Source: Azospirillum soli
Lineage (GTDB): Bacteria; Pseudomonadota; Alphaproteobacteria; Azospirillales; Azospirillaceae
Assembly (NCBI RefSeq): GCF_017876165.1
Contig: NZ_JAGINQ010000024.1
Location: forward strand, 1 to 64,000
Reading direction: 5' to 3'
DNA: 64,000 nt
Shown: positions 56,026-64,000 of the stretch, one piece after another
How the letters are laid out: each line of letters starts with the position of its first letter
How positions within the stretch are numbered: position 1 is the stretch's first letter
Position numbers and translations under genes: made by a program
Notes under the pieces: generated by a model
Seen by the model: only the letters and a program-made list of their open reading frames with translations
Database searches by the model: none
Told to the model about the DNA's origin: nothing

Positions 56026-56354
56026 CCTGCGCCCCTCTCCACAGGCCGGTCCGGCCGGCACATTCAAATCCATCGAACCTACTATACCAGGGGTTTCGCC
56101 TGCCGGAAGTTTACGGGCGGTGTGTACGTACCTTCGGGCAGGCCGGAATAGCCTTCCGACATTCGGACGTTCCGCCTAAAACAAACCTAGCACGTCGGTC
56201 AAGCAATCTCAAAGTCCGCCCCCGGCAACCCCGCCCCGCTCAAGTCCCCTCCGCCCCAGTCCGCTCCGGAGCAGGGCGTTCGTCTAACATAGGGTGTGCG
56301 AAGCCGCGCCGTTCAATCCCGGACGGGGAGGGGCATGGTCCGAGAAATTTAACC
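56026..56354. other. Gene-free region between sugar transferase and ctpA
   Basis: These 329 bp lie between two minus-strand genes. They hold a short perfect GGCCGG-T-CCGGCC dyad (56044-56056) just upstream of ctpA, and an AT-richer stretch (CCTAAAACAAACCTAG, from 56175) that may be part of the ctpA promoter. No open frame with coding character and no clear terminator for the sugar transferase gene was found. Confidence 0.4.
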
Positions 56355-57077
56355 TTAATAGGCACCCTTGCCACTGACCATCACGCCCGCCGTGCGCAAC
56401 AGGATGTGGATGTCGCCCCAAAGGCTCCACCCCAGGACATAGGCGGTGTCCATTTGCACCCGCCGCACATAGTCCACGTCGTTGCGGCCGCTGACCTGCC
56501 ACAGCCCGGTCAGGCCCGGCCGGCAGCGGGTGTAGAAGGCGAAGCAGGCGTGATAGCGGCAGACCTCCTCTTCCACGATGGGGCGGGGACCGACCAAGCT
56601 CATTTCCCCGGTCAGGACGTTGAACAGCTGCGGCAGCTCGTCCAAGCTGGTCCGGCGTAGGATGTGGCCGATCCAGGTCACGCGGGGATCGTTGCGCAGC
56701 TTGCGCGTCGCCTCCCATTCGGCGCGCGCCTCCGGATTGTTCGCCAGAAAGGAGTCGAACGCCTCCTGCGCGTTGACGACCATGGAGCGGAACTTCCAGC
56801 AGGTGAAGCCGCGCCCGTCCGCCCCGATGCGCCGGTGCCCGAACACCGCCGGGCCACCATCGAACGTGATCAGCAAAGCCACCACCAGCATCAGCGGCCC
56901 GAACAGCACCAGCAGGCCCAGTGCCCCCACCACGTCGAACACCCGCTTCACCCGGTTGCCGTACAGCGGTTCGGCGAAGGGCAGCCGGGCAACCAGTTCC
57001 GCCGCCGACGCCGTGCCGGCCAGGGAGACGGGGGCGAGCGGGGCCGCACCCAGCTGGATGGACTGCGGAATTGCCAT
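56355..57077 (-). CDS. Undecaprenyl-phosphate sugar transferase (exopolysaccharide priming)
   Basis: A 240-residue protein of the bacterial sugar transferase (WcaJ/ExoY/PssY) family: one membrane helix region (VFDVVGALGLLVLFGPLMLVVALLI), then GHRRIGADGRGFTCWKFRSMVVNAQ, DPRVTWIGHILRRTSLDELPQ (catalytic Asp/Glu), GEMSLVGPRPIVEEEV and RPGLTGLWQVSGRND. It transfers the first sugar phosphate to the lipid carrier at the cytoplasmic membrane face. The length of about 240 fits the short ExoY-like form. The start at 57077 has GAGGGA upstream. No other polysaccharide genes are nearby. Confidence 0.9.
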   Translation of the reverse strand: MAIPQSIQLGAAPLAPVSLAGTASAAELVARLPFAEPLYGNRVKRVFDVVGALGLLVLFGPLMLVVALLITFDGGPAVFGHRRIGADGRGFTCWKFRSMVVNAQEAFDSFLANNPEARAEWEATRKLRNDPRVTWIGHILRRTSLDELPQLFNVLTGEMSLVGPRPIVEEEVCRYHACFAFYTRCRPGLTGLWQVSGRNDVDYVRRVQMDTAYVLGWSLWGDIHILLRTAGVMVSGKGAY

Positions 57078-57229
57078 TGGTCCCTCATGCAAGCTTGCGC
57101 TTCATCCGGGGGAGGCAACGCGCAGGGCTGCGCTCAAGGTCCGCTGAAAGGCTTGGCATCCGGCGGGTCGGTCGCGGTACGCCCGCAGGCCGTCTTGAAA
57201 CGGGAAGGGGGCAACCCCTTTCGCCGGGA

Positions 57230-58276
57230 TCAGCAAATCCGGGGAAGCTGCTCGCCCGACAGCCAGTCCACGATCCGCTTGCCGCCGAAGCGCGTCTCCA
57301 TCTGCACGAAGCGGTGGGCGTCCTCCACCACCGTCCCGACGACGGCGGCCTCCGCCCCCAGCGGGTGGGCGCGCATAGTGGCCAGCAGGCGGCCGGCGTC
57401 CTCGGCGGCGCAGATGGCGATCAGCTTGCCCTCGTTGGCGACGTAGAGCGGGTCGAGCCCCAAAAGCTCGCAGGCGGCGGCAACCTCGGGGCGGACGGGG
57501 ATGTCGGCCTCGCGCAGCATCATGCCGACGCTGGACTGGTGGGCGATCTCGTTCAGCGTGGTGGCGAGCCCGCCGCGCGTCGGGTCGCGCAGCACATGCA
57601 CGTCCGGCACCGCCTCCACCATCCCGGCGACGAGGCCGTGCAGGGCGGCGCTGTCCGACCGGATGTCCGTCTCGAACCGCAGGTTCTCGCGGGTGGACAT
57701 GATCGCGACGCCATGGTCGCCCATGGTGCCGCTGACCAGGATCGCATCGCCGGGCCGTGCGCGCTCGCCGGACGGCGCCACGCCCGGCGGCACCACGCCG
57801 ATGCCGGTGGTGGTGATGAACACGCCGTCGCCCTTGCCGCGCTCCACCACCTTGGTGTCGCCGGTGATGATGGACACGTCGGCCTCGCGCGCGGCGGCGG
57901 CCATGCTGTCCACCAGCCGCTTCAGGTCGGCCAGCGGGAAGCCTTCCTCCAGGATGAAGCCGGCGGTGAGGTACAGCGGCTTCGCGCCCGCCATGGCCAC
58001 GTCGTTCACCGTGCCGTGCACGGCCAGCGATCCGATGTCCCCGCCGGGGAAGAACAGCGGCGAGACGACGAAGCCGTCGGTCGTCATCACCATGCGCCCG
58101 GCCGGCACGTCGAAGGCCGCCTGATCGTTGCCTTGGTCGAGCAGCGGGTTGGCGAAGGCCGCCGCGAACAGCTCCCGCACCAGCTGGGCCATGGCCTTAC
58201 CGCCCGACCCGTGGCTCATGTCCACGGCCCCATGCGCGAGGTCGAGCTTGCGGGTGAACAGGCGGCGGTCGGTCAT
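57230..58276 (-). CDS. hypE: HypE, hydrogenase maturation carbamoyl dehydratase
   Basis: A 348-residue PurM-like ATP-binding protein. The N-terminus contains LAHGAVDMSHGSGGKAM, the ATP-loop regions include MTTDGFVVSPLFFPGGDIG and SIITGDTKVV, and the protein ends in the invariant PRIC, whose terminal Cys carries the thiocyanate made from HypF-supplied carbamoyl groups. It provides the CN ligands of the [NiFe] site. It is the last hyp gene here, 16 bp after hypC; the usual hypD between them is absent. Confidence 0.96.
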   Translation of the reverse strand: MTDRRLFTRKLDLAHGAVDMSHGSGGKAMAQLVRELFAAAFANPLLDQGNDQAAFDVPAGRMVMTTDGFVVSPLFFPGGDIGSLAVHGTVNDVAMAGAKPLYLTAGFILEEGFPLADLKRLVDSMAAAAREADVSIITGDTKVVERGKGDGVFITTTGIGVVPPGVAPSGERARPGDAILVSGTMGDHGVAIMSTRENLRFETDIRSDSAALHGLVAGMVEAVPDVHVLRDPTRGGLATTLNEIAHQSSVGMMLREADIPVRPEVAAACELLGLDPLYVANEGKLIAICAAEDAGRLLATMRAHPLGAEAAVVGTVVEDAHRFVQMETRFGGKRIVDWLSGEQLPRIC

Positions 58277-58292
58277 GACGGTCTTTCCGAAT

Positions 58293-58535
58293 TCAGACGG
58301 CGGCGTCGGCGGCGGAGGGAATGGTGCCGGCCTCGGCCAGCAGGGCCAGCGTGCGTTCCGCCTCCTCGGGGTCGAGCTTGGACAGCGCGTAGCCGACGTG
58401 GACGATGACGTAGTCGCCGACCTCCACCCCCTCGACCAGGGCCAGGGAGCAGGCGACCTTCACCCCGCCCAGGCTGACCGTGGCGCGGTCTTCGTCCAGC
58501 AGTTCGACGACGCGGGCGGGAACGGCGAGGCACAT
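58293..58535 (-). CDS. hypC: HypC, hydrogenase maturation chaperone
   Basis: An 80-residue protein starting MCLAVPARVVEL, with the essential Cys2, and containing VEVGDYVIVHVGYALSKLDPEEAERTL, the family signature. HypC shuttles the Fe(CN)2CO unit from HypD to the hydrogenase large-subunit precursor. The ATG at 58535 is certain from the motif. It lies 14 bp after hypF and 16 bp before hypE. Confidence 0.95.
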   Translation of the reverse strand: MCLAVPARVVELLDEDRATVSLGGVKVACSLALVEGVEVGDYVIVHVGYALSKLDPEEAERTLALLAEAGTIPSAADAAV

Positions 58536-58549
58536 GGGGTGACGTCCTT

Positions 58550-60772
58550 CTACAACAGCGTCTGTGCGGCGACCCAGGCCTGACCCAGGCTGAGGCCGCC
58601 GTCGTTGGCCGGTGCTTGGCGGGGCAGCAGAGCGGTGATTCCGCGCCGCGCGAAGCCCTCCGTCAAGCCTTCGGCCAGCACCGCGTTCATCAGGCAGCCG
58701 CCCGACAGCGCGATCCGGTCGAGCCGCCGGGCGGACAGAGCGGGCGTCGCCCAGTCCACCAGCGCGGCGGCCAGGGTGCCATGGAACCGGTCGGCGCCCT
58801 CCTGCGCATTGATCTGCAACAAACTTTCCAGGAGCGGCGTGAGGTCCAGAACGCCGCCGTCGATGCGCCAGCCGTCCTTGAGAACCGTCGGCGTCCGCAC
58901 CAGCGATTCCAGCACCATCGGCGCTTCGCCCTCGAACCCGGCCACGGCGCGCACGCCCAGCAGGCCGCAGGCGGCGTCGAACCAGCGTCCGCAGGAACTG
59001 GTCGGCGGCGCGTTGAACCCGCTCTCGATCAGCTGGCGCACGCCGTCCGCCGGGCCGCATCCCTTGAAGCGCTCCACGATCTCGTCCGCCTGGCCCATGC
59101 GGGCGAGCGCCGCCGCGCCCATCCGCCAGGGCTGCCGCGCCGCTACGTCGCCACCGGGCTGCGCCAGCGGGGCGAGGTGCCCGATCCGCTCGAAGCACAC
59201 GCCGTCCACCAGCAGCATCTCACCGCCCCAGGACCCGCCGTCCGCCCCCAGCCCGAACCCGTCCAGCGCCAGCCCGAGCGCCGGCCCCTCCACGCCATGC
59301 TCCGCCAGAACGGTGGCGACGTGGGCGTGGTGGTGCTGCACGGGGATGGTGGGGATGCCCAGGGATTCGGCGAAGCGGCTGCTCTGGAAATCCGGGTGGA
59401 GGTCGTGGGCGGCGGCGGCCGGTGTCACCTCTAGGATGTGGCGCAGATGGGCGACGGTCTCCTCGAGGAAATCCAGCGTCGCGGCGTTGTCGAGATCGCC
59501 GATGTGCTGGCTGAGAAAGGCCTCGTCGCCCCGCGTCAGGCACACGGTCGTCTTGAGATGCCCGCCGACCGCCAGAACCGGCGGCACCGCACGCGGCAGT
59601 CGGATCGGCACCGGCACATGCCCGCGCCCGCGCCGCAGGAAGGCCGGAGCACCCGCCACCACCCGCATAACGCTGTCGTCCGCCCGCACGAGGATGTCGC
59701 GGTCATGGTCCACGATCAAATCGGCGATGCCCACCAGACGTTGGTGCGCCTCCTCGTTGCCGATGGCGAGCGGCTCTCCGCCGGGGTTGGCCGAGGTCAT
59801 CACCAGGGCAAGGTTCTGGGGTTCCTTCAGCCACGCGGTCCCCTCCGGCCGTCCGGCGGCCTCGTGGAACAGCAGGTGATGAATCGGCGTGTAGGGCAGC
59901 ATGACCCCGAGCCACGCGAGATCCGGGGCAATGTCGTGGGGAAGGTTACAGCCAGAACGCCGACGCAGCAGCACGATCGGCCGGGCAGCCCCTTCCAGCA
60001 ACGCCCGCTCCGCCGCGCTCACCTCCGCGAACCGCTCGGCCGAGGCCGCGTTCGCCACCATCAGCGCGAAGGGCTTGCCGTTGCGCTGCTTCCGCACCCG
60101 CAATCGGGCCACCGCCTCCGCATCGAAGGCGTTGCAGGCGAGGTGGAAGCCCCCCAGCCCCTTGATCGCGACGATCTTCCCGGCCTTCAGCGCCGCCAGC
60201 ACATCCTCGATGGGATGGGACAGGCGCGGCCCGCAGGCCGGACAGGCAATCGGCTGTGCGTGGAAGCGCCGGTTCGCCGGATCGCCATACTCGGCGGCGC
60301 AGTCCGGGCACATCGGAAAGCCCGCCATGGAGGTCTGCGGCCGGTCGTAGGGCAGCCGCCGCGTGATGGTGAAGCGCGGGCCGCAATGGGTGCAGTTCAG
60401 GAACGGGTAGCGATAGCGGCGGTCGCGCGGATCGAACAGCTCGGCGAGGCAGCCCGGGCACACGGCGGCGTCCGGCCCGACTCCGGTCGTCACCGCTCCG
60501 CCCTCCGAAGCGCGGATCGCGAAACCCGCCTCACCGGGGATGGCCGCGATGCCCGTCGCCTCCACCGCGTCGATGCGGGCGAGCGGCGGGGCCTCCGCCT
60601 TCAGCGCTTTCAGAAAGAGAGGCAGATCGCCGCCCTGAACCTCGGCCAGCACGCCCTCGCCGTCGTTCAGCACCCAGCCGGTCAGGCCCAGGCGGTGCGC
60701 CAGTCCATAGGCGAAGGGCCGGAAGCCGACCCCTTGCACCTGACCACGGACCCGGACGCGAAGGCGCTTCAC
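58550..60772 (-). CDS. hypF: HypF, carbamoyltransferase for hydrogenase maturation
   Basis: A 740-residue protein with four parts in order: acylphosphatase domain (RVRGQVQGVGFRPFAYGLAHRL), two zinc fingers (CPGCLAELFDP with CTHCGPRF; CPDCAAEYGDP with CPACGPRL), a YrdC-like domain (GGFHLACNAFDAEAVARLRVRK), and a Kae1-like carbamoyl transfer domain (VQHHHAHVATVLAEHG, LALDGFGLGADGGSWGGE, LSGGCLMNAVL). It makes the carbamoyl adenylate used by HypE. The GTG start at 60772 overlaps the lysE stop (GTGA). Confidence 0.97.
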   Translation of the reverse strand: MKRLRVRVRGQVQGVGFRPFAYGLAHRLGLTGWVLNDGEGVLAEVQGGDLPLFLKALKAEAPPLARIDAVEATGIAAIPGEAGFAIRASEGGAVTTGVGPDAAVCPGCLAELFDPRDRRYRYPFLNCTHCGPRFTITRRLPYDRPQTSMAGFPMCPDCAAEYGDPANRRFHAQPIACPACGPRLSHPIEDVLAALKAGKIVAIKGLGGFHLACNAFDAEAVARLRVRKQRNGKPFALMVANAASAERFAEVSAAERALLEGAARPIVLLRRRSGCNLPHDIAPDLAWLGVMLPYTPIHHLLFHEAAGRPEGTAWLKEPQNLALVMTSANPGGEPLAIGNEEAHQRLVGIADLIVDHDRDILVRADDSVMRVVAGAPAFLRRGRGHVPVPIRLPRAVPPVLAVGGHLKTTVCLTRGDEAFLSQHIGDLDNAATLDFLEETVAHLRHILEVTPAAAAHDLHPDFQSSRFAESLGIPTIPVQHHHAHVATVLAEHGVEGPALGLALDGFGLGADGGSWGGEMLLVDGVCFERIGHLAPLAQPGGDVAARQPWRMGAAALARMGQADEIVERFKGCGPADGVRQLIESGFNAPPTSSCGRWFDAACGLLGVRAVAGFEGEAPMVLESLVRTPTVLKDGWRIDGGVLDLTPLLESLLQINAQEGADRFHGTLAAALVDWATPALSARRLDRIALSGGCLMNAVLAEGLTEGFARRGITALLPRQAPANDGGLSLGQAWVAAQTLL

Positions 60773-61377
60773 CGCGCGGCGACCGCCACGCCTGCGCCGA
60801 TCATCAGAGTGCCGGCGCCCTGGTTCAGGGCCTTCAACGCTTTCGCGCTGCGGAACAGATGGCGGGCGCGCGCGGCGGCCAGCGAGTAGGCCAGCAGCAC
60901 GCAGCTCAACACGACCACGATGATGCCGGCCATCAGGGCGGCGTCCGTGGCGGTGACCCTGGTCAGGTCCACGAAGGCCGGTAGGAAGGCCATGTAGAAC
61001 AGGATCGTCTTGGGGTTCGACAGGGTCATCGCCAGACCGCTGGCGAAGCCGCGCAGTTGCGCGCCCTCGACCGGCGGCACCTCGGCGACGGTCACCGGCG
61101 CCCGCCATGTGCGGATGCCCAGCCAGATCAGATAGCCGGCGGCGGCGAAGCGCAGCACGGTGAACAGCCCCTCGAACGCCTGAGCCACGGCGGCCAGCCC
61201 GCCGATGGCCAGCGCCAGCAGCACGAGGTCGCCCACGACCATCCCGCCGATGAAGCCCAGGTTGCGCCGGCACCCCATGGCGAGCGAGCGGGCGACCACG
61301 GCGAAGATGCCGGGGCCGGGGCTCGCCATGAAATACAGGCAGGCGCCGGCCATCAGGAGGAGGTCGCCGGCACTCAT
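60769..61377 (-). CDS. LysE/RhtB-family exporter inside the hyp operon
   Basis: A 202-residue membrane protein with about six helices and the LysE-family N-terminal pattern [22 protein letters not shown] with [10 protein letters not shown], plus the central [23 protein letters not shown]. Family members export amino acids or homoserine lactones; the wider superfamily also contains Ni/Co and Cd transporters. It overlaps hypB at its start (ATGA) and hypF at its end (GTGA), so it is translated as part of the hyp operon. Its substrate is unknown; a link to nickel or carbamoyl metabolism is speculation. Confidence 0.88.
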   Translation of the reverse strand: MSAGDLLLMAGACLYFMASPGPGIFAVVARSLAMGCRRNLGFIGGMVVGDLVLLALAIGGLAAVAQAFEGLFTVLRFAAAGYLIWLGIRTWRAPVTVAEVPPVEGAQLRGFASGLAMTLSNPKTILFYMAFLPAFVDLTRVTATDAALMAGIIVVVLSCVLLAYSLAAARARHLFRSAKALKALNQGAGTLMIGAGVAVAAR

Positions 61378-62405
61378 CCTTTCCGCGCCCCCTTGGCTTT
61401 TGCCAGACCCGCCTCGATCCAGGCGTACCAGCGGTCCAGACCCTGGCCGCCGGTGGCCGACAGCTCGATCACTTCCAGCGAGGGCTTCAGGCGGCGGGCG
61501 TAGTCGATCATGCGCGCGACGTCGAAGGTCAGGTGCGGCAGCAGGTCCACCTTGTTGACGATCAGCAGGTCGGCCGAGGCGAACATGGCGGGGTACTTCA
61601 GCGGCTTGTCCTCACCCTCGGTGACCGACAGCACGACGACCTTGTGCGCCTCGCCCAGGTCGAAGCCGGCCGGGCAGACGAGGTTGCCGACATTCTCGAT
61701 GAACAGCACGCTCTCGTCGGCGACCGGAAGGCGGCCGACCGCCTGGGTCACCATCTGGGCATCGAGATGGCAGCCCTTGCCGGTGTTGACCTGGATGGCC
61801 GGCGTGCCGGTGGCTCGGATGCGGTCGGCGTCGAAGGAGGTCTGCTGGTCGCCCTCGATCACCGCGACGGGGAAGCGGCCCTTCAGATCGGTCAGCGTGC
61901 GGGTGAGCAGGGTGGTCTTTCCCGAACCGGGGCTGGACATCAGGTTCAGCACGAACACGCCCTTGGCCGCGAACAGCTGCCGGTTCACCGCCGCGAAGCT
62001 GTCGTTCTTGGCGAGGATGTCCTGCTCGATGGCGACCAGCCGCGTCTGGCTCATCCCTGGAACCTCGGTGCCGGCCGGTCCCCGGCTCAGATCGACGGTG
62101 CCGTGATCGTGGTCATCGTGGGCATGGTGGTGATGGTCGTGGCTGTGGAGAAAAACCTTGCCGTCCGGTCCGACATGCTCGTGTTCGTGCCCATGATCAT
62201 GGTCGTGGTGATGGCCATCGTGGTGATGATCGTGGCCATGCTCATGCCCGTGATCATGATGACCATGGGCTTCATGGTGGTGTCCGCGATTCTGATGGTG
62301 CCCGTGGGTGTGGCGATAGACCTTGCCGTCGGGGCCGACATGCTCGTGCTCATGCCCGCCTTCGATTTTCGCTTCGCCCTCGGCGCAGCCGCAGACCGTG
62401 CACAT
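61374..62405 (-). CDS. hypB: HypB, nickel-binding GTPase for hydrogenase maturation
   Basis: A 343-residue GTPase. The N-terminal CTVCGC motif (residues 2-7) is the high-affinity Ni site. Residues 18-110 are extremely His-rich and contain two copies of [12 protein letters not shown] about 56 residues apart, a nickel store as in rhizobial HypB. The G domain has [17 protein letters not shown] (P-loop), [21 protein letters not shown] and NKVDLLPH. It delivers Ni to the large subunit with HypA. ATG 62405 overlaps the hypA TGA; GTG at 62408 is an alternative. Confidence 0.97.
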   Translation of the reverse strand: MCTVCGCAEGEAKIEGGHEHEHVGPDGKVYRHTHGHHQNRGHHHEAHGHHDHGHEHGHDHHHDGHHHDHDHGHEHEHVGPDGKVFLHSHDHHHHAHDDHDHGTVDLSRGPAGTEVPGMSQTRLVAIEQDILAKNDSFAAVNRQLFAAKGVFVLNLMSSPGSGKTTLLTRTLTDLKGRFPVAVIEGDQQTSFDADRIRATGTPAIQVNTGKGCHLDAQMVTQAVGRLPVADESVLFIENVGNLVCPAGFDLGEAHKVVVLSVTEGEDKPLKYPAMFASADLLIVNKVDLLPHLTFDVARMIDYARRLKPSLEVIELSATGGQGLDRWYAWIEAGLAKAKGARKG

Positions 62406-62746
62406 CACTCGACCTCCAGTTCCTTGACCCGCAACTCTTCCCCGCCGGTCACCACCAGCTGATGCCCGCCACAGTCCGGGCAGGGATCGAACCGCTCGGC
62501 GAGCGGGACCGGCTTTTCACAGGACAGGCAGAACGCCTCGCCGGGCGGGCGCTCGATGGCGAGCGTCGCTCCTTCCGCGATGGTGCCTCGGCTGACCGCG
62601 TCAAAGCCGAACTCTATCGCTTCAGGTTCGACGTGGGAAAGGGTTCCGATGACCAGACGAACGGTTTTCACCCGCGTGAATCCCTGGACCGCCGCCTGTT
62701 CGCGGATCACGTCGATGATCCCCTGGCTCAGCGCCAACTCATGCAT
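62405..62746 (-). CDS. hypA: HypA, nickel metallochaperone
   Basis: A 113-residue protein with the Ni-binding N-terminal MHE ([14 protein letters not shown]) and a zinc site made of CLSC and CPDC (residues about 73-93). It works with HypB to insert nickel into the hydrogenase. It overlaps hupK upstream by 8 bases and hypB downstream (TGATG), so translation of all three is coupled. Confidence 0.96.
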   Translation of the reverse strand: MHELALSQGIIDVIREQAAVQGFTRVKTVRLVIGTLSHVEPEAIEFGFDAVSRGTIAEGATLAIERPPGEAFCLSCEKPVPLAERFDPCPDCGGHQLVVTGGEELRVKELEVE

Positions 62747-63911
62747 GGGCGGGGTCCTCCTGTTCGATGGCGATGGTGCAGGCGACGCACGGGTCGAGCG
62801 CGGTCATCAGCAACCCGGCGCGCTCCCGCAGGCCATCGTCCGCCGTCGCCCCGGTCAGCCCGCGGGCGAGCGGCCCATCGGCGGCGAAGTTCCATTCGGT
62901 GGGCGCCACCATGCGGTAATCGGTGATGCGGCCCGCCTCCAGGCGCACCCAATGGGCCAGCCGTCCGCGCGCCGTGTCCACGGCTCCGCTTCCCAGCCCC
63001 GTTCCGCCGGAACCGCTAACCGGATCGGCCGGCGTGAGCGAAGCGACCAGAGCCGCCATCCGCGCTGGCAGTTCGGCCAGTTCCACCAGTCTGGCCGCGA
63101 CATGGGCAGCAATGCCAGAGCCATGACGATTCAACAGTGCCGCGACCAGCGGGTGCGCGGTGTGCCGCGCCAGCGGCCCGGTGTGCGCCGGGGCGCCATT
63201 CTGGTCGGGCCTGTCGGAAAAACCAGGCGCCGCGGCCAGCCGTTCGCCGAACCAGCGGGCGGGGTGGGGCGCCAGAGCGGCCACGCCGCAGGCGCCAAAC
63301 CCGGCGAACCCCGGCTCCAGCGCACGGCGCATCAGCCGGGCGGCGGGCGTTGCCTCCACAGCGGCCCATGCGGACAGAGCCTCCACGCCGGTCGGCACCG
63401 CCCCCCCGAAGACGACCTGCTCCACTTGGTCCCGCACCCGTATGGCCGCTCGTTCCAGCGCGTCCCGGTCCGGCCGCAGGACACCGCCGCCGGGACGCAG
63501 CCCGTCGCGCGCCGGGTAGAGCGCCTTGGGAATCCCCGCCGTCGCGGCGCGCAAGACCGCAAGCGCCCGTGGCTGCGGTTCCTTGCCCAGCCGCTTCGGC
63601 CATTCGATCAGGGCTTGCCACGCGTGGCTTTCCGTCGTCTCGGCCAGGACCAGCAACGCGCGGGCGGCGGCGTGCGGGGCGGCGTTGATGCCCAACGCCT
63701 CTTCCAAAGCCTCGGTGGCGGCCAGCGCCTGCGCGGTGCCGCACAGGCTGAACAGCAGGGGCACCAGCCGCACCGCCTCGTCCGGCATGCGGCCGACGAG
63801 GGCGCGGGCGGCGTTGGGGCGACGGACTCGCACGTCGGCGGCGCGTACCTGCCCGTCAGCCACCGACAGGCGCACTGAAATTGAACCTTCCAAGCCGCCG
63901 GCTGTGGTCAT
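62739..63911 (-). CDS. hupK: HupK, hydrogenase large-subunit-like assembly protein
   Basis: A 390-residue protein related to the [NiFe] hydrogenase large subunit, but missing its N-terminal Cys motif. It keeps a C-terminal DPCVACTIAIEQED that mirrors the large subunit DPCxxCxxH, without the His. This is the pattern of HupK, proposed to act as a scaffold for the Fe(CN)2CO unit under oxygen. Gene order (hupJ-like, hupK, hypA, hypB) matches rhizobial uptake hydrogenase clusters. The ATG at 63911 overlaps the upstream stop (ATGA). Confidence 0.85.
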   Translation of the reverse strand: MTTAGGLEGSISVRLSVADGQVRAADVRVRRPNAARALVGRMPDEAVRLVPLLFSLCGTAQALAATEALEEALGINAAPHAAARALLVLAETTESHAWQALIEWPKRLGKEPQPRALAVLRAATAGIPKALYPARDGLRPGGGVLRPDRDALERAAIRVRDQVEQVVFGGAVPTGVEALSAWAAVEATPAARLMRRALEPGFAGFGACGVAALAPHPARWFGERLAAAPGFSDRPDQNGAPAHTGPLARHTAHPLVAALLNRHGSGIAAHVAARLVELAELPARMAALVASLTPADPVSGSGGTGLGSGAVDTARGRLAHWVRLEAGRITDYRMVAPTEWNFAADGPLARGLTGATADDGLRERAGLLMTALDPCVACTIAIEQEDPAHA

Positions 63912-64000
63912 CCGCGCCCACCCCGGAACAGCGACCGGCGGGATAGGGCGGGTTTAGCTTCCTTAGGCTCCGTCTTCTCAAGGGCCGGCCCTTCGGGTTC
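63908..64000 (-). CDS. hupJ: C-terminal end of a HupJ/HybE-like hydrogenase assembly protein (partial)
   Basis: The frame is open from the right window edge to TGA at 63910-63908, giving EPEGPALEKTEPKEAKPALS followed by RRSLFRGGRG. The short Lys/Glu/Pro linker and terminal Arg-rich SRR.L.RG tail resemble the end of HupJ (HybE-family chaperone), which sits directly before hupK in rhizobial clusters. The stop overlaps the hupK ATG. The assignment rests mainly on position, as only 30 residues are visible. Confidence 0.5.
   Translation of the reverse strand, partial: EPEGPALEKTEPKEAKPALSRRSLFRGGRG

Noticed and set aside
58277-58292. Possible frameshifted or degraded hypD between hypC and hypE
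   Set aside because: Only 16 bp separate the two intact genes, so there is no room for a remnant.

Overview
The window is GC-rich, densely packed chromosomal DNA from an alphaproteobacterium, most likely Azospirillum or a close relative. The evidence is the CcrM-type GANTC methyltransferase, a clade I nitrous oxide reductase locus beside a cNor-type nitric oxide reductase locus, [NiFe] uptake-hydrogenase maturation genes of the rhizobial hup/hyp order, and alphaproteobacterial-style intergenic palindromes. The genus is inferred from gene content, not from a database match.

Layout. 1-92 is the end of an IS630-family insertion sequence that has cut off the 3' part of an extensin-like gene (93-728). 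793-9511 is a mixed metabolic stretch: flavodoxin-like oxidoreductase, a small DUF3008 protein, a sterol-desaturase/DUF3891/Mut7-C group, pyruvate kinase, a THUMP rRNA methyltransferase, and a LysR regulator divergent from an amine-oxidising flavoprotein. 9551-17507 is a complete kdpFABCDE potassium-uptake operon on the minus strand. 17648-18581 holds a Tat-exported DUF882 protein and a TatA/E-type translocase subunit.

18605-33468 is a denitrification island. nosRZDFYLX (minus strand) is divergent from a diiron ferritin-like gene followed by norCBQD (plus strand). Two perfect TTGAC-N4-GTCAA boxes plus a near-match lie in the control regions. The central box has a candidate -10 element at the class II distance on both sides, so one regulator could switch N2O reduction and the ferritin-like/nor side together.

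34116-38414 is a ugpBAEC-type ABC importer, followed by a gamma-class carbonic anhydrase and a Lin0512-family protein. 39817-54488 is mostly housekeeping and regulation: smc, a DsbA-like oxidase, dciA, a VOC protein, mutY, a secreted VWA protein, an orphan histidine kinase, folB, ccrM, rnhB, a double cyclic-nucleotide-binding protein, a YchJ-like protein and a tandem cold-shock protein that ends in a clear intrinsic terminator. 54598-57077 holds a carboxy-terminal processing protease and an exopolysaccharide sugar transferase.

57230-64000 is a tightly overlapping minus-strand hydrogenase-maturation operon: (hupJ)-hupK-hypA-hypB-lysE-hypF-hypC-hypE. A LysE-family exporter is translationally coupled between hypB and hypF, and hypD is missing from its usual place between hypC and hypE.

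No rRNA, tRNA, CRISPR array or prophage was seen. Several noncoding inverted-repeat elements (23276, 30696, 33479, 35471, 39571, 50154, 52193, 54552) are described individually.
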